From an uncultured Caldilineaceae bacterium (GTDB taxonomy: Bacteria; Chloroflexota; Anaerolineae; Caldilineales; Caldilineaceae), in the NCBI GenBank assembly GCA_951812725.1, contig OX638330.1, forward strand, positions 2,976,001 through 3,040,000: 64,000 nucleotides of DNA, given 5' to 3'. Positions 37,264 through 46,671 of this stretch are shown one piece after another. The position numbers and the translations under genes are program-made. The notes beneath the pieces are model-generated. The model was not told the origin of the DNA. It searched no databases and was given only the letters and a program-made list of their open reading frames with translations. The stretch's first letter is position 1. Each line of letters starts with the position of its first letter.

Positions 37264-38232
37264 ATGAATACGAAAGTCGTGATTGCATACCCCGGATTCG
37301 GGGATATCGAAATTGAAAAAGAGATACTCAGCGCGGCCGGCCTGGAAATTGAGCATGTCGGCAACCTGGAGACTGAGCAGGCCTGGGCGGCCGCACGGAG
37401 CTGCGATGCTCTGATGGTTACTATCCAGCCTGTGCAAAAGGATCTCATTCATAGCCTGGAACGCTGCCGACATATTTGTCGGGTTGGCACGGGACTGGAC
37501 GCCATCGACATTGCTGCCGCTACTGAATGCGGCATCTGGGTGACATATGCGCCCGACTATTCGATTGATGAGGTCTCTACCCATGCAATTGCGCTGGTAC
37601 TGGCCCAGGCGCGCGGGCTGCCCGGTCTCCTCGGCGCGACACGCCAGGGCATCTGGAACAGTGAGTCTGGCGGCATCCTTTACCGGCTCAGCGAACAGAC
37701 GCTGGGAGTCGTCGGTTGCGGTCGAATAGGCCAAGCCACAGCAGCCAAGGGCCGCGGTTTGGGGCTTAGAGTACTAGCCTACGACCCTTACGTGGACGTG
37801 GCGACAATGGAGGAACTGGGTGTACAGGTTGTTGATTTGGAGACGGTGTTACGTAGTTCTGACTATATTTCGCTACATTCACCCCTGACGGATGAGACCA
37901 GCCGCATGATCAACGCTGAGACGCTGGCGCTGATGAAGCCGACGGCCTACCTGGTGAACGCGGCGCGCGGCGGGTTAATAGACGAGGACGCGCTTCTAGC
38001 AGCGGTTCAGAATGGCCAGATCGCGGGCGCCGCGCTGGACGTTTTGGCGGTCGAACCGGTGGCGGCAGACCATCCTTTTCTGGAGGAAGAACGCATCTTG
38101 CTCACGCCCCATGCGGGATGGTATTCTGAGGAATCCAAGGTCGATGTGCGGGTGCAGGGAGCGGAAGAGGTGGTACGCGTTTTGCGCGGCGAGCGGCCGC
38201 GTGCGCCGGTGAATGATATCCCAGAAAAATAG
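37264..38232 (+). CDS. D-isomer-specific 2-hydroxyacid dehydrogenase
   Basis: A protein of 322 residues. NAD motif LGVVGCGRIGQATAAKGRGLG; catalytic Arg in VNAARGGLIDEDAL, Glu in ALDVLAVEP, His in LLTPHAGWYSEES. It resembles the phosphoglycerate-dehydrogenase/CtBP-like branch and is distinct from the protein at 27626. It reduces a 2-keto acid or works in reverse. Only 24 bases separate it from the SDR gene, and the E1-E2 genes follow on the same strand, so 37.26-42.55 kb may be one catabolic operon. Confidence 0.92.
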   Translation: MNTKVVIAYPGFGDIEIEKEILSAAGLEIEHVGNLETEQAWAAARSCDALMVTIQPVQKDLIHSLERCRHICRVGTGLDAIDIAAATECGIWVTYAPDYSIDEVSTHAIALVLAQARGLPGLLGATRQGIWNSESGGILYRLSEQTLGVVGCGRIGQATAAKGRGLGLRVLAYDPYVDVATMEELGVQVVDLETVLRSSDYISLHSPLTDETSRMINAETLALMKPTAYLVNAARGGLIDEDALLAAVQNGQIAGAALDVLAVEPVAADHPFLEEERILLTPHAGWYSEESKVDVRVQGAEEVVRVLRGERPRAPVNDIPEK

Positions 38233-38256
38233 CAGTGGCAGAGGAGAACGAGCGCA

Positions 38257-39072
38257 ATGACCCACCCACTCTTTGATCTGACAGGTCGCGTGGCTGTCGT
38301 TTCGGGCGCGGCAAGCGGCATGGGCCGCATAACATCAATAGCCTTTGCCGAGGTTGGCGCGGATGTTGTGCTGCTGGACATCAATGAGGCCGGTGCGCAG
38401 GAGACCGCGCACGAGATTGAACAGTTGGGCCGCAGGGCCCTCCCACTCAACTGTGACATTTCGAACGCGGACCAGATCCGGGCCGCTTACGAACGAGTCG
38501 ACAGCGAATTGGGCAGAGTAGATGTCCTCAGCAACATTGCCGGCGAGGGCATCCGCAACGATCCTCTTGAACTGACCGAGGACGAAATTCAGCAAGTGAT
38601 GCAGAACCTGGTTGTCGGCCGCTATATTTGCACACAGGAAGCGGCCAAGCGGATGATGGCGCAAGGGCGGGGCAGCATTTTCAGCATCGTTTCCATCGCC
38701 GGGTTGAGCGCGCTAGGCCGCAACCATATTGCCTACAGCATGGCGATGGGCGCGGTTGCGGCGATGACACGGGAATTGAGCACTGAGTGGAGCAGCCTGG
38801 GCGTGCGCGTCAACGCCATTGTATGCGCCCAGATTATGAACGAGGACTTGCGGGTAAGGATCGCGGCGGACCCGGTTCTTGGGGCTTCCTACTTGCGCGG
38901 CTTGCCGATCGGCCGCATGGGTGATCCCAGTGACATCAAAGGGCCGGCGATATTTCTTGCCTCCGATGCCTCCGGCTGGATGACAGGCGCGTTGATTCCG
39001 CTGGATGGCGGCAATCTGGCCAAAAATGTCAGCGGTTCACATCCGGGAATGCCTGCCGCGGTGCCGAACTGA
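38257..39072 (+). CDS. Short-chain dehydrogenase-like protein lacking the catalytic lysine
   Basis: A protein of 271 residues with GAGGAG upstream. The cofactor fold VVSGAASGMGRITSIAFAE (GxxxGxG) is normal, and D and NIAGEG follow. The catalytic Ser is in SIVSIAGLSALG. The active-site Tyr is followed by SMAM, so the universal YxxxK reads Y-S-M-A-M, with Met in place of Lys (codons around 38730-38745). The C-terminal SGWMTGALIPLDGG is normal. Either the enzyme uses a changed mechanism, it has become non-catalytic, or a base error turned AAG into ATG. It lies in a tight row with a hydroxyacid dehydrogenase and E1-E2 genes. Confidence 0.88.
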   Translation: MTHPLFDLTGRVAVVSGAASGMGRITSIAFAEVGADVVLLDINEAGAQETAHEIEQLGRRALPLNCDISNADQIRAAYERVDSELGRVDVLSNIAGEGIRNDPLELTEDEIQQVMQNLVVGRYICTQEAAKRMMAQGRGSIFSIVSIAGLSALGRNHIAYSMAMGAVAAMTRELSTEWSSLGVRVNAIVCAQIMNEDLRVRIAADPVLGASYLRGLPIGRMGDPSDIKGPAIFLASDASGWMTGALIPLDGGNLAKNVSGSHPGMPAAVPN

Positions 39073-39158
39073 TCTCAATCCGGCCAGCTGCAGAATGTCG
39101 CGCAGGGGGAAGCTGGCTGCAGATGTCCGACCAACTCGTCACACGGGAGGTGGATGGT

Positions 39159-40124
39159 ATGCCCCAATCAGAGCAACTCCTCGCGCTCTACAGGCAGATG
39201 ATAAATATACGCTACACTGAGGAGCAGTTGGCCCGATCGCACCAGATGGGTCTGGTTCACGGCGCCTGTCATACTTATGTCGGTGAAGAGGCGATTGCGA
39301 CGGGCGTGTGCGCGCACCTCCGCCCCGACGATGCCGTCTTCAGCACGCACCGCGGGCACGGTCATGCTCTGGCGAAGGGAGTCAGCCCCCACGAAGTGAT
39401 TGCGGAGCTTTTCGGGCGCGCGACCGGTTGCTCTCAAGGAAGGGGAGGAAGCATGCACCTCTTCAAGCCCGAGGTTGGGATGATGGGGACAAGCGGCATC
39501 GTTGGCCCTTGTATCCTGCAAGCTACCGGCGCCGGCTACTCGTTCAAACTGCTCAAAACCGACCAGGTCGGGGTCGCCTTTTTTGGCGATGGCGCGGTCA
39601 ATAACGGCGCCTTTCACGAGGGGCTGAACCTGGCCAGCATCTGGAAGTTACCGACGCTGTTTGTGTGCGAGAATAATCTGTATGCTACCGAAGTGCCTTT
39701 CGCATACTCCGCCGGCAATCCCAACGTGGGCAACCGCGGACCTGCCTACGGCATGGAGAGCGTCACTGTGGACGGCAACGACGTGTTGGCCGTTTTTGAG
39801 GCGGCGGGAGAAGCGGTACAGCGGGCGCGCGGCGGTGATGGCCCCACTTTGATTGAGTGCCGCACATATCGCACGCGCGCCCATTCGGAAGGTATGCGAG
39901 ACGCCGGCTACCGTACTCAGGAAGAGGTCGAGGAGTGGAAGGAGCGCGACCCGATAAAGCGCTACAACGAATGGCTGCTGGAAAATGAGGAGGCCGGCCC
40001 TGAAACGCTCGCCGAAATCGAGGCTGAGGTGAGGGCGACGGTGGCGGACGCGGAGGAATTTGCCCGTAACAGTCCATGGCCGGAGCCTGATACGGTCAGG
40101 GATCACATATTCAGCCAGGAGTGA
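39159..40124 (+). CDS. 2-Oxoacid (pyruvate/acetoin-type) dehydrogenase E1 component, alpha subunit
   Basis: A protein of 321 residues. ATG 39159 has GGGAGG eight bases ahead; an ATG at 39123 is less likely. Thiamine diphosphate motif GDGAVNNGAFHEGLNLASIWKLP...ENN. Early FSTHRGHGHALAKG and GRGGSMHLF are characteristic of the acetoin/pyruvate dehydrogenase E1alpha group. It decarboxylates a 2-oxo acid with the beta subunit and passes the acyl group to E2. Order alpha-beta-E2 in one operon. The 321-residue length matches AcoA/PdhA. Confidence 0.93.
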   Translation: MPQSEQLLALYRQMINIRYTEEQLARSHQMGLVHGACHTYVGEEAIATGVCAHLRPDDAVFSTHRGHGHALAKGVSPHEVIAELFGRATGCSQGRGGSMHLFKPEVGMMGTSGIVGPCILQATGAGYSFKLLKTDQVGVAFFGDGAVNNGAFHEGLNLASIWKLPTLFVCENNLYATEVPFAYSAGNPNVGNRGPAYGMESVTVDGNDVLAVFEAAGEAVQRARGGDGPTLIECRTYRTRAHSEGMRDAGYRTQEEVEEWKERDPIKRYNEWLLENEEAGPETLAEIEAEVRATVADAEEFARNSPWPEPDTVRDHIFSQE

Positions 40125-40129
40125 AGGCC

Positions 40130-41107
40130 ATGCGAGAACTGACCTACGTTGAAGCAACGGTGGAGGCACTTGACAGCGCCATGGCCCGCGATCCTTCGAT
40201 TTTCGTTGTAGGAGAGGGGATTGGAGAACGAGGGGGCAACTTCAATACCACGGTTGGCCTTTTCGCAAAGTACGGCCCCGAGCGACTGTGCGACACGCCG
40301 ATAAGTGAACGCGGTTTTGTTGGCATGTGCGCGGGCGCGGCTATGACCGGTACACGCCCCGTTGTTGATTTCATGTTTTTCGACTTCATTCTTGACGCTT
40401 TTGGTGAACTGGTCAATCAGATCGCCAAGATGCAGTACATGAGCAGCGGCCGCCTCAAGATGCCGATCCTCTTGCGCGGCGCGATAGGGATCGGCCACTC
40501 GGCTGCGACTCATCATTCGGGCAGCTACTATCCGATCTTTGCGCATCTGCCGGGATTTCGTGTTGTGGTTCCTGCTACTCCCAGCGACGCCAAGGGACTC
40601 TTCGCCACGGCGCTGCAGAGCGAGGATCCAGTGCTCTTTTTGGAACATAAGTCGCTGCTCTTCAATCGCGGCGAAGTGCCCGAGGGTGACTACGCGATCC
40701 CATTTGGAGAGGCACGCACTGCTCGCGAGGGAAGTGACTGCACACTCGTCGCAATTGGTTCGATGGTGGATAAGTCGCTCACTGCGTGCGAAAAGTTGGC
40801 AGAGGAAGGCATCTCAGCCGAGGTAATCGATCCGCGCACAATCGCGCCGCTGGATATTGAGACGATACTGGCGTCTGTTCACAGGACCGGGCGGCTCCTG
40901 ATCGTGGACGAAACCTTTCAGCCTTGTGGCGTGGGCGCCGAAATTGCGGCGCAGGTTATTGACCAGGGATTTGACGATTTGGACGCGCCGATACGCCGCC
41001 TGAACGGCGCGCATGTGCCGACGCCATACAGCCCGACGTTGGAAGAGGCCATCACGCCGGAACCGGCTGACATCGAACAGAGCATACGAGATCTGCTAGC
41101 CGAGTAA
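40130..41107 (+). CDS. 2-Oxoacid dehydrogenase E1 component, beta subunit
   Basis: A protein of 325 residues. ATG 40130 has AGGAG nine bases upstream inside the end of the alpha gene, only five bases after its stop. Typical E1beta segments: ALDSAMARDPSIFVVGEGIGERGGNF, YGPERLCDTPISERGFVGMCAGAAMTGTRPV, FRVVVPATPSDAKGL, and DPVLFLEHKSLLF. The C-terminal transketolase domain has IDPRTIAPLD and the late VPTPYSPTLE. It completes the heterotetrameric E1 with the preceding gene. Confidence 0.94.
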   Translation: MRELTYVEATVEALDSAMARDPSIFVVGEGIGERGGNFNTTVGLFAKYGPERLCDTPISERGFVGMCAGAAMTGTRPVVDFMFFDFILDAFGELVNQIAKMQYMSSGRLKMPILLRGAIGIGHSAATHHSGSYYPIFAHLPGFRVVVPATPSDAKGLFATALQSEDPVLFLEHKSLLFNRGEVPEGDYAIPFGEARTAREGSDCTLVAIGSMVDKSLTACEKLAEEGISAEVIDPRTIAPLDIETILASVHRTGRLLIVDETFQPCGVGAEIAAQVIDQGFDDLDAPIRRLNGAHVPTPYSPTLEEAITPEPADIEQSIRDLLAE

Positions 41108-41183
41108 TAGATTTGGATCACTTTCAGAAACCACGCTTCCATCACCACTTCCGTTGCGAGAACTGTTCAATAGGGGAGATCCG

Positions 41184-42551
41184 ATGGCCTACGAAGTGAC
41201 AATGCCGCGCCTGGGTTGGACGATGGAAGAAGGCGTTTTCGGCGAATGGCTGAAACAGGATGGAGACGAAGTCCAGGCCGGCGACCTGCTCTTTACGGTT
41301 GAGGGCGACAAGGCCACGCAGGAGGTCGAAGTGTTCGAGGCCGGCATCCTGCGCCTCCCAGCCAATGCGCCGGCAGCGGGTGATGTCATTCCCGTCGGCG
41401 CACGGCTTGCCTATATCGTGCAGGCGGGGGAAGCGTTGCCGGTGGAAAGTGGCCAGGCCGCTCAGACTGGCCAGGCACAATCTTCGAGTCAGGTCACCGC
41501 GGCGGCTTCCCCTTCACAGAGCGCTTCTGTTGCGCGCCCGCTTGCCGCAGACGGCCGCGGATCTCCTGCGATCAGCCCGCGGGCGCGGCGGGTGGCGGGC
41601 GAGTTGGACGTGGACTGGACAGTTTTGACAGGCAGCGGCCGCACCGGTCGCATCGTCGAACGGGACGTGCGCGCGGCTGCGGAGATTCGGCCAGCAGTGA
41701 TGGTCGTTGACGCCACGCCGGTTGCGCGCCGACTTGCGGCGGAGGCTGAAGTCGATCTGGCGGATGTGAAGGTAAGCCGGCCAGGCGGCCGCATTCAGCG
41801 CGAGGATGTGGAGGCCGCCATTGAGGCCCGCCGTCACCCTGCGCCCGCGGACGTGGAGTCGACGCAGCTTGCGCCCCACAGCCGTATCCGCAAGATCACC
41901 GCCCAAAGGATGGCGGAGAGTTCCCTCTCAACCGCTCCGGTCACTTTGACCACGGAAGCCGACGCCACTGAACTGGTTGCGCTGCGTCAACAGCTTCGAG
42001 AGAGCTATGCCCGCCGCGGGTTGGCCGTTCCCAGCTATAACGATATCTACCTCAAATTGACCGCGGCGGCGCTACAGGATCATCCTGCTCTCAACTCCAG
42101 TTGGAGCGATGATGGGCTGATTCTGCACAACAGCGTCCACATCGGCTTCGCGGTCGAAACGGAGGCTGGGTTGATGGCGCCTGTCCTGCGGGATGTTACG
42201 GAAAAGTCGTTGCGGCAGATTACGGCTGAAACAGCCAGCCTTATCGAAGGCGCACGCCAGGAGCGTCTGGGCAATGAGGCGATGCAGGGGGGCACTTTCA
42301 CAATCACGAATTTGGGTATGTATGGAATCGACGCTTTCACTCCCATCATCAACCTGCCCCAAGCCGCCATTCTTGGTATTGGGCGCATTGTCTGCAAGCC
42401 GGCGGTCCACGAAGGCGAGGTCGTTGCTCGCCAGATGGTTGCGCTCAGCCTGACTTTTGACCATCGCGTTGTGGACGGTGCCCCGGCCGCGCGTTTTCTC
42501 AACACCGTACGTGAGTATGTCACTGAGCCTATTTTGTGGCTCACCGCGTGA
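41184..42551 (+). CDS. 2-Oxoacid dehydrogenase E2 (dihydrolipoamide acyltransferase) with two peripheral-subunit-binding domains
   Basis: A protein of 455 residues starting ATG 41184 after AGGGGAGA. Domains in order: lipoyl (residues 1-80, lipoylated Lys in EGDKATQEV); Ser/Ala linker; one peripheral-subunit-binding domain (AISPRARRVAGELDVDW to IVERDVRAA); a second (ATPVARRLAAEAEVDL to IQREDVEAAI); then the catalytic acyltransferase core ending with DHRVVDG. Most E2 proteins have one such domain, which docks E1 or E3. No E3 (lipoamide dehydrogenase) gene is in the window, so E3 must come from elsewhere. The second E2 at the right edge has the same doubled plan. Confidence 0.93.
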   Translation: MAYEVTMPRLGWTMEEGVFGEWLKQDGDEVQAGDLLFTVEGDKATQEVEVFEAGILRLPANAPAAGDVIPVGARLAYIVQAGEALPVESGQAAQTGQAQSSSQVTAAASPSQSASVARPLAADGRGSPAISPRARRVAGELDVDWTVLTGSGRTGRIVERDVRAAAEIRPAVMVVDATPVARRLAAEAEVDLADVKVSRPGGRIQREDVEAAIEARRHPAPADVESTQLAPHSRIRKITAQRMAESSLSTAPVTLTTEADATELVALRQQLRESYARRGLAVPSYNDIYLKLTAAALQDHPALNSSWSDDGLILHNSVHIGFAVETEAGLMAPVLRDVTEKSLRQITAETASLIEGARQERLGNEAMQGGTFTITNLGMYGIDAFTPIINLPQAAILGIGRIVCKPAVHEGEVVARQMVALSLTFDHRVVDGAPAARFLNTVREYVTEPILWLTA

Positions 42552-42659
42552 CAGGCATTTCTTCGGCTACCGACAACGCGCCCCTGCCAGACTATAATTT
42601 ACCCCTTCTCACTCAAAGCAACTTATTGAAGGTTTAGAAATTCGCTTCGTGCGCGTCAC

Positions 42660-42885
42660 CTGGCAGCTGAGCCAGATTCAGTGTTTCTTTCGTCCTGCAC
42701 CTGATTTCCGCCACCATTCACGGTATCAATGTGGGTACTCGGTTGCCAAGTGCCTTCTTGCTAGAGCCGCACGGCTGCGTTGATGGCGTTAGGTCGCTGA
42801 GGCATGGTTTTGGAGGGGGGCGTTGCGGGGGCGCAGCCCCTGCACAAGGGAGGGCCGAAGGCCCGACCGCACGGAACTGCAGTTA
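42660..42885. repeat. Partial copy of the MITE-like dispersed repeat
   Basis: The core at 42815-42870 is nearly identical to the other copies, and the 70 bases before it (from GGTTGCCAAG on) follow the copy at 18.3 kb. The right flank diverges after 42870. An inverted repeat (CACCAGT...ACTGGTG) lies just after it. No terminal repeats survive. It stands in the 741-base gap (42552-43292) between the E2 gene and ABC system 3. Confidence 0.7.
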
Positions 42886-42999
42886 TTAGTTTTCAGTGGA
42901 ACACCAGTCGTCAGGGGAACACTGGTGATTAGTGGTCGGTGGGTGGTGGGTTGAGGCGGCAAGTGGGGGAGGAGACACTGTTGGCTAGACACGTTGCTG

Positions 43000-43180
43000 G
43001 GGAAGAGTGAACAAGGTGGCTAGCCTAGGGGGGCGTTGCGGGGGCGCAGCCCCTGCACAAGGGAGGGCCGAAGGCCCGACCGCCCATAATACGAAGATTG
43101 AGGAAAGAGGAGCCAGGAGGGAGTAAGTTCCTTGGTTGGCGTCGGTCAGGGTTGCGAACTAAATGCGGCGGATTAATCGC
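43000..43180. repeat. Second partial copy of the MITE-like repeat
   Basis: The core at 43028-43084 is followed by a right flank that tracks the 30.5-kb element through to a degraded right terminal repeat ending near 43180. The left half is missing. Together with 42660-42885 this may be one element split by an insertion, or two insertions. It ends 16 bases before the promoter of ABC system 3. Confidence 0.7.
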
Positions 43181-43195
43181 AAGCGGACCAGAAAA

Positions 43196-43223
43196 TTGAC
43201 ATAATGGCTATTTTCAATAGGAT
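43196..43223 (+). promoter_or_regulatory. Predicted promoter of ABC system 3
   Basis: A perfect TTGACA (43196-43201) and TAGGAT (43218-43223) are 16 bases apart, 70 bases before the binding-protein start. It lies immediately after the end of a repeat copy. Confidence 0.6.
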
Positions 43224-43292
43224 TAGCAAGAGCCCCGAAAAGTGAGTTGCAGACATAACAACATTCGAATTCACAGAAGGAGATACCCAAAG

Positions 43293-44612
43293 ATGACGCA
43301 AAGACAGACCCTGTCCAGACGAACTTTTCTCAAAGTTGGGGGGACGATTGCCGGCGCCGCCGCTCTGGCAGCATGTGCGCCTGTTGCGCCGGCTGACGAA
43401 GGGGCGATGGGCGAAGCGCCAATGACGGAGCGCACCACGATTCGTTACGGGCGCCATGATCCCGCCGCAGGTGTTGCAACGACCCTAGAGTCGTTCCATG
43501 AAGAGTATCCCGATATCGAAGTCAGTGTGGAGCAGATCGGCGAGTTTCACGCCAAGATTCCGGCCCTGGCTGCAGCAGGCACGCTCCCTGACGTCGTTCG
43601 CAGTTGGGAAGCGATGGCTCTTGATATGGGCCGCAATAATCAGTTTATCGATGTTCAGCCTTATGTCGATGGCCAACCCGATTTCGAGCCCGACGACTTC
43701 TACGAGAATTGGTGGAATTATCCGATCGTCGAAGGTAAGCGTTTTGGCGTTCCCGACGCGGCGGCACCCCATGTGACCTTCTACAACGCAGATCTTTTCG
43801 ACGCCGCCGGTGTCGAGTATCCCGACAAGGACAGCTTTACCTGGACCGACTTTGAAGAGAAGGCCCGCGCCATCAGCGATCCCGACAACAAGATCTGGGG
43901 TTCGGAGACGATTCCGGTTGGCTGGCACATGTTCAGTGTCAAGCAGGCCTGGCAGAACGGCGGCAGCTTCTACAGCGAGGATTTCTTGGAAAGCAGGCTT
44001 GACAAGGAAGAGACGATCCAGGCGATTCAGTTCTGGGCGGACATGCTGCTCGACGGCAATGTGATGCCGTCACCATCCCAGATTATTGGGATTGGCGGCT
44101 CAGGCGCGGCTGCGGAGCTGCTGTCGGCCGGCAATATTGGAATGCAGCGCATGGGGTCCTGGATCACGGGAAGCCTTGTTGACGCCGGATTCCGCTTCAA
44201 TGTTGTTGCCGAGCCCAGCCAAACGCAGCGCGATACCATCACGCACGGTGCGTTCAACAACATTGCCACGACATCGGAATACAAGGATATCGCATGGACC
44301 TGGCTCAACTACAACACGAGCACACAGGGCATCTACAACTACGCCTCGGAAGCGAATTTCCCTGGAACGCGTCGCTCATCCAATGCGATCGAACCGTTCC
44401 CCTGGGTCGCGGAGGTTGACTTCGCGGTGGATTGGGACGTGATTCCCGACGCGTTGGACTATGGACACATTCTGCCAGGACCGGCCAACGAGGGCGAAGC
44501 TTTGAATCTGATCGGCAACGCGCTTGAGAAAGTGTATGCCGGCGATGCCAAGGCCGCGGAAATCTTCCCTGATGTTTCGCCGAAGGTCACGGCCGTCATT
44601 TCGGACATTTAG
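43293..44612 (+). CDS. Sugar-binding protein of ABC system 3 (Tat-type lipoprotein)
   Basis: A protein of 439 residues. ATG 43293 has AAGGAGAT upstream. Twin-arginine motif LSRRTFLKVGG and lipobox ALAAC. The family-1 binding-protein body has LAAAGTLPDVVRSWEAMALDMG, EGKRFGVPDAAAPHVTFYNADLFDAAGVEYP and ITHGAFNNIATTSEYKDIAWTWLNY. It leads the operon binding protein-permease-permease. A rhamnonate-dehydratase-like gene (broken) and a monooxygenase follow, which may have shared the transcript. Confidence 0.92.
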   Translation: MTQRQTLSRRTFLKVGGTIAGAAALAACAPVAPADEGAMGEAPMTERTTIRYGRHDPAAGVATTLESFHEEYPDIEVSVEQIGEFHAKIPALAAAGTLPDVVRSWEAMALDMGRNNQFIDVQPYVDGQPDFEPDDFYENWWNYPIVEGKRFGVPDAAAPHVTFYNADLFDAAGVEYPDKDSFTWTDFEEKARAISDPDNKIWGSETIPVGWHMFSVKQAWQNGGSFYSEDFLESRLDKEETIQAIQFWADMLLDGNVMPSPSQIIGIGGSGAAAELLSAGNIGMQRMGSWITGSLVDAGFRFNVVAEPSQTQRDTITHGAFNNIATTSEYKDIAWTWLNYNTSTQGIYNYASEANFPGTRRSSNAIEPFPWVAEVDFAVDWDVIPDALDYGHILPGPANEGEALNLIGNALEKVYAGDAKAAEIFPDVSPKVTAVISDI

Positions 44613-44639
44613 ACTGCAATTTTGAAACTCTAGAAACAG

Positions 44640-44688
44640 CGAAGGCCCACGAAGGCATAGGGCAATCCTATTGCCTTCGTGGTCTTCG
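44640..44688 (+). promoter_or_regulatory. Intercistronic stem-loop between binding protein and permease (system 3)
   Basis: Long imperfect inverted repeat (44640-44662 with 44667-44688; about 20 pairs with one or two mismatches), with a very short loop, starting 28 bases after the stop. A TTTG follows, not a full T-run. It may be a leaky terminator or an mRNA-stabilising hairpin. Its GAAGGC/CGAAGG wording resembles small dispersed repeats of the kind seen at 354-380. Confidence 0.7.
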
Positions 44689-44738
44689 TTTGTGAAAAAG
44701 ACTGCGCTTGCGCGAAGCGGCCATGACAAAGGACCAGG

Positions 44739-45707
44739 ATGGCCAGGCGGTATGTAGGCGCGTCATTGAGGCATATATCCGTGACCACAACCGGCCTTAC
44801 ACCGCGCAGTAGTATTTGGCGAAGCAGGCGTTTCCACGATGCCATTGTTGCTTACGCCTTCATCTTGCCTTGGGTTATTGGCTTTATCCTCTTCGTCGGC
44901 GGCCCCATCATTGCGTCTTTCGTCCTCAGTTTCTTTCGCTGGAAGATGATCGCGCCCCCCAGGTTCTATGGGCTCACGCATTACATTAGCATGGTCACTA
45001 CAGATGAGTTGTTTCGCATTTCGATCTGGGTGACATTCAAATTTGTGCTGATTTCGGTTCCGATTGGCCAGGTGTTGGCGCTGGGGCTGGCATTGCTCCT
45101 GAATCAGCGAATTCGACTTCTGGGATTCTGGCGTTCGGCCTTCTATTTGCCGGCGGTGGTCAGCGGCGTGGCCGGGTCCGTCATTTGGGTGTGGATGTAT
45201 CACACTGAACTGGGAATCGTGAACAATGGTTTGGAGATGATGGGTCTGGAAGGTCGAAACTGGCTGTTTGACAGGGAGGTGGTGTTGGGTTCACTGATCG
45301 TCAAGAGCCTCTGGAACGTCGGCATTCCCATGGTCATCTACCTGGCAGCTTTGCAAGGGCTTCCGCAGCAACTGTACGAAGCGGCTGATATAGATGGCGC
45401 CGGTGAAGTTTCGAAATTCTTCTCAATTACACTGCCCATGCTGTCCCCGGCTATCTTTTTCAATGTCGTCATGGGGATTATTGCGGCGGTGCAGACCTTT
45501 GCAGAACCTTATGTGATGACCGGAGGCGGACCGGACAACGCCACGCTCTTCCTGGGCCTCCACCTCTACCAGAACGCTTTCCATTTCCTCAAAATGGGCT
45601 ATGCCTCTGCTATGGCCTGGATCATGTTCCTGCTCATTTTTGGGCTGACAATATTCCAGTTCCGGCTTGCCGGTCGCTGGGTCTATTACGAGGGCGGGGC
45701 GCGCTAG
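44739..45707 (+). CDS. Carbohydrate ABC permease, MalF-like (system 3)
   Basis: A protein of 322 residues. Six membrane segments beginning AIVAYAFILPWVIGFILFVGG. The EAA loop is QQLYEAADIDGAGEVSKFFS, followed by ITLPMLSP. GGPDNATLFLGLHLYQNAF is the usual periplasmic loop of this permease type. It forms the channel with the gene 19 bases downstream. Confidence 0.93.
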   Translation: MARRYVGASLRHISVTTTGLTPRSSIWRSRRFHDAIVAYAFILPWVIGFILFVGGPIIASFVLSFFRWKMIAPPRFYGLTHYISMVTTDELFRISIWVTFKFVLISVPIGQVLALGLALLLNQRIRLLGFWRSAFYLPAVVSGVAGSVIWVWMYHTELGIVNNGLEMMGLEGRNWLFDREVVLGSLIVKSLWNVGIPMVIYLAALQGLPQQLYEAADIDGAGEVSKFFSITLPMLSPAIFFNVVMGIIAAVQTFAEPYVMTGGGPDNATLFLGLHLYQNAFHFLKMGYASAMAWIMFLLIFGLTIFQFRLAGRWVYYEGGAR

Positions 45708-45726
45708 CCCAGCGGGAGAAACGATA

Positions 45727-46671
45727 GTGGTCGTTGGCAATGAAACAGTTGCAACAACAGAACGGCTGGGCAGCGAGCGATACACACGCCCCAGTAGGCT
45801 GCGTACCCACCTGCTGGGCAATCGATTCCAGACCGGCCTTGTGCGGTTGTTGATGATTTACGCGCTTCTCATTCTGGCGGCGTTTCTGTTCTTATTGCCA
45901 TTCTATTGGATGTTGAACACGGCTCTCAAGCCCTCCAACCAGGTCTTTACGTTACCGCCCACGTGGATACCCAAGCCGGTAATGTGGTCGAATTTCATTA
46001 CTGCGTTTACGATGCAGTACGAGACGGATCCGCCCGTCTATACGTATGCGATCAACACGATGATCGTATCCGTGAATGGAGTCGTCTCGACGATATTCTC
46101 CAGTGCGCTGGTGGCCTATGCATTCGCCCGGCTGGAGTTCCCGGGCAAAAACGTCATCTTCCTGGGGATCCTGAGTACGCTCATGATTCCTTTCGCAGTG
46201 GTAATGGTGCCTCAGTTTATCATTTGGCAAAGGCTCGGCTGGCTGGACACGCTGTGGCCGCTTATGATTCCCCATTGGTTCGGATCGGCGTGGAATATCT
46301 TTTTGCTGCGCCAGTTTTTCATGACGATTCCGATAGAGTATGACGAAGCGGCCTATCTTGACGGCGCGTCGCGGTGGCACATATTCATTCGGATCATCCT
46401 GCCACTTTCCAAGCCGGCTCTGGCGGCGGTCGCGGTATTCGCTTTCGTTTTCTTCTGGAATGATTTCCTCGGCCCGCTGATCATTCTGTCTACGCCAAAG
46501 AACTTTACACTTACATTGTTCTTGGCGAACTTCAATGTGGCCTTTCGTGGAACACCGTGGCACCTTTATATGGCCGCTGCACTCATCATTATTCTTCCCT
46601 GCCTGGTCCTATTCTTCTTTTCCCAGAACGCATTTTTGAAGGGAATCACCGTCACCGACATCAAGGGATAG
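45727..46671 (+). CDS. Carbohydrate ABC permease, MalG-like (system 3)
   Basis: A protein of 314 residues from GTG 45727 with GGGAG upstream; the frame is open back into the previous gene. Six helices; the EAA loop is IEYDEAAYLDGASRWHIFI, followed by RIILPLSKP; C-terminus GITVTDIKG. It has about 35 hydrophilic residues before the first helix, longer than usual. Confidence 0.92.
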   Translation: MVVGNETVATTERLGSERYTRPSRLRTHLLGNRFQTGLVRLLMIYALLILAAFLFLLPFYWMLNTALKPSNQVFTLPPTWIPKPVMWSNFITAFTMQYETDPPVYTYAINTMIVSVNGVVSTIFSSALVAYAFARLEFPGKNVIFLGILSTLMIPFAVVMVPQFIIWQRLGWLDTLWPLMIPHWFGSAWNIFLLRQFFMTIPIEYDEAAYLDGASRWHIFIRIILPLSKPALAAVAVFAFVFFWNDFLGPLIILSTPKNFTLTLFLANFNVAFRGTPWHLYMAAALIIILPCLVLFFFSQNAFLKGITVTDIKG

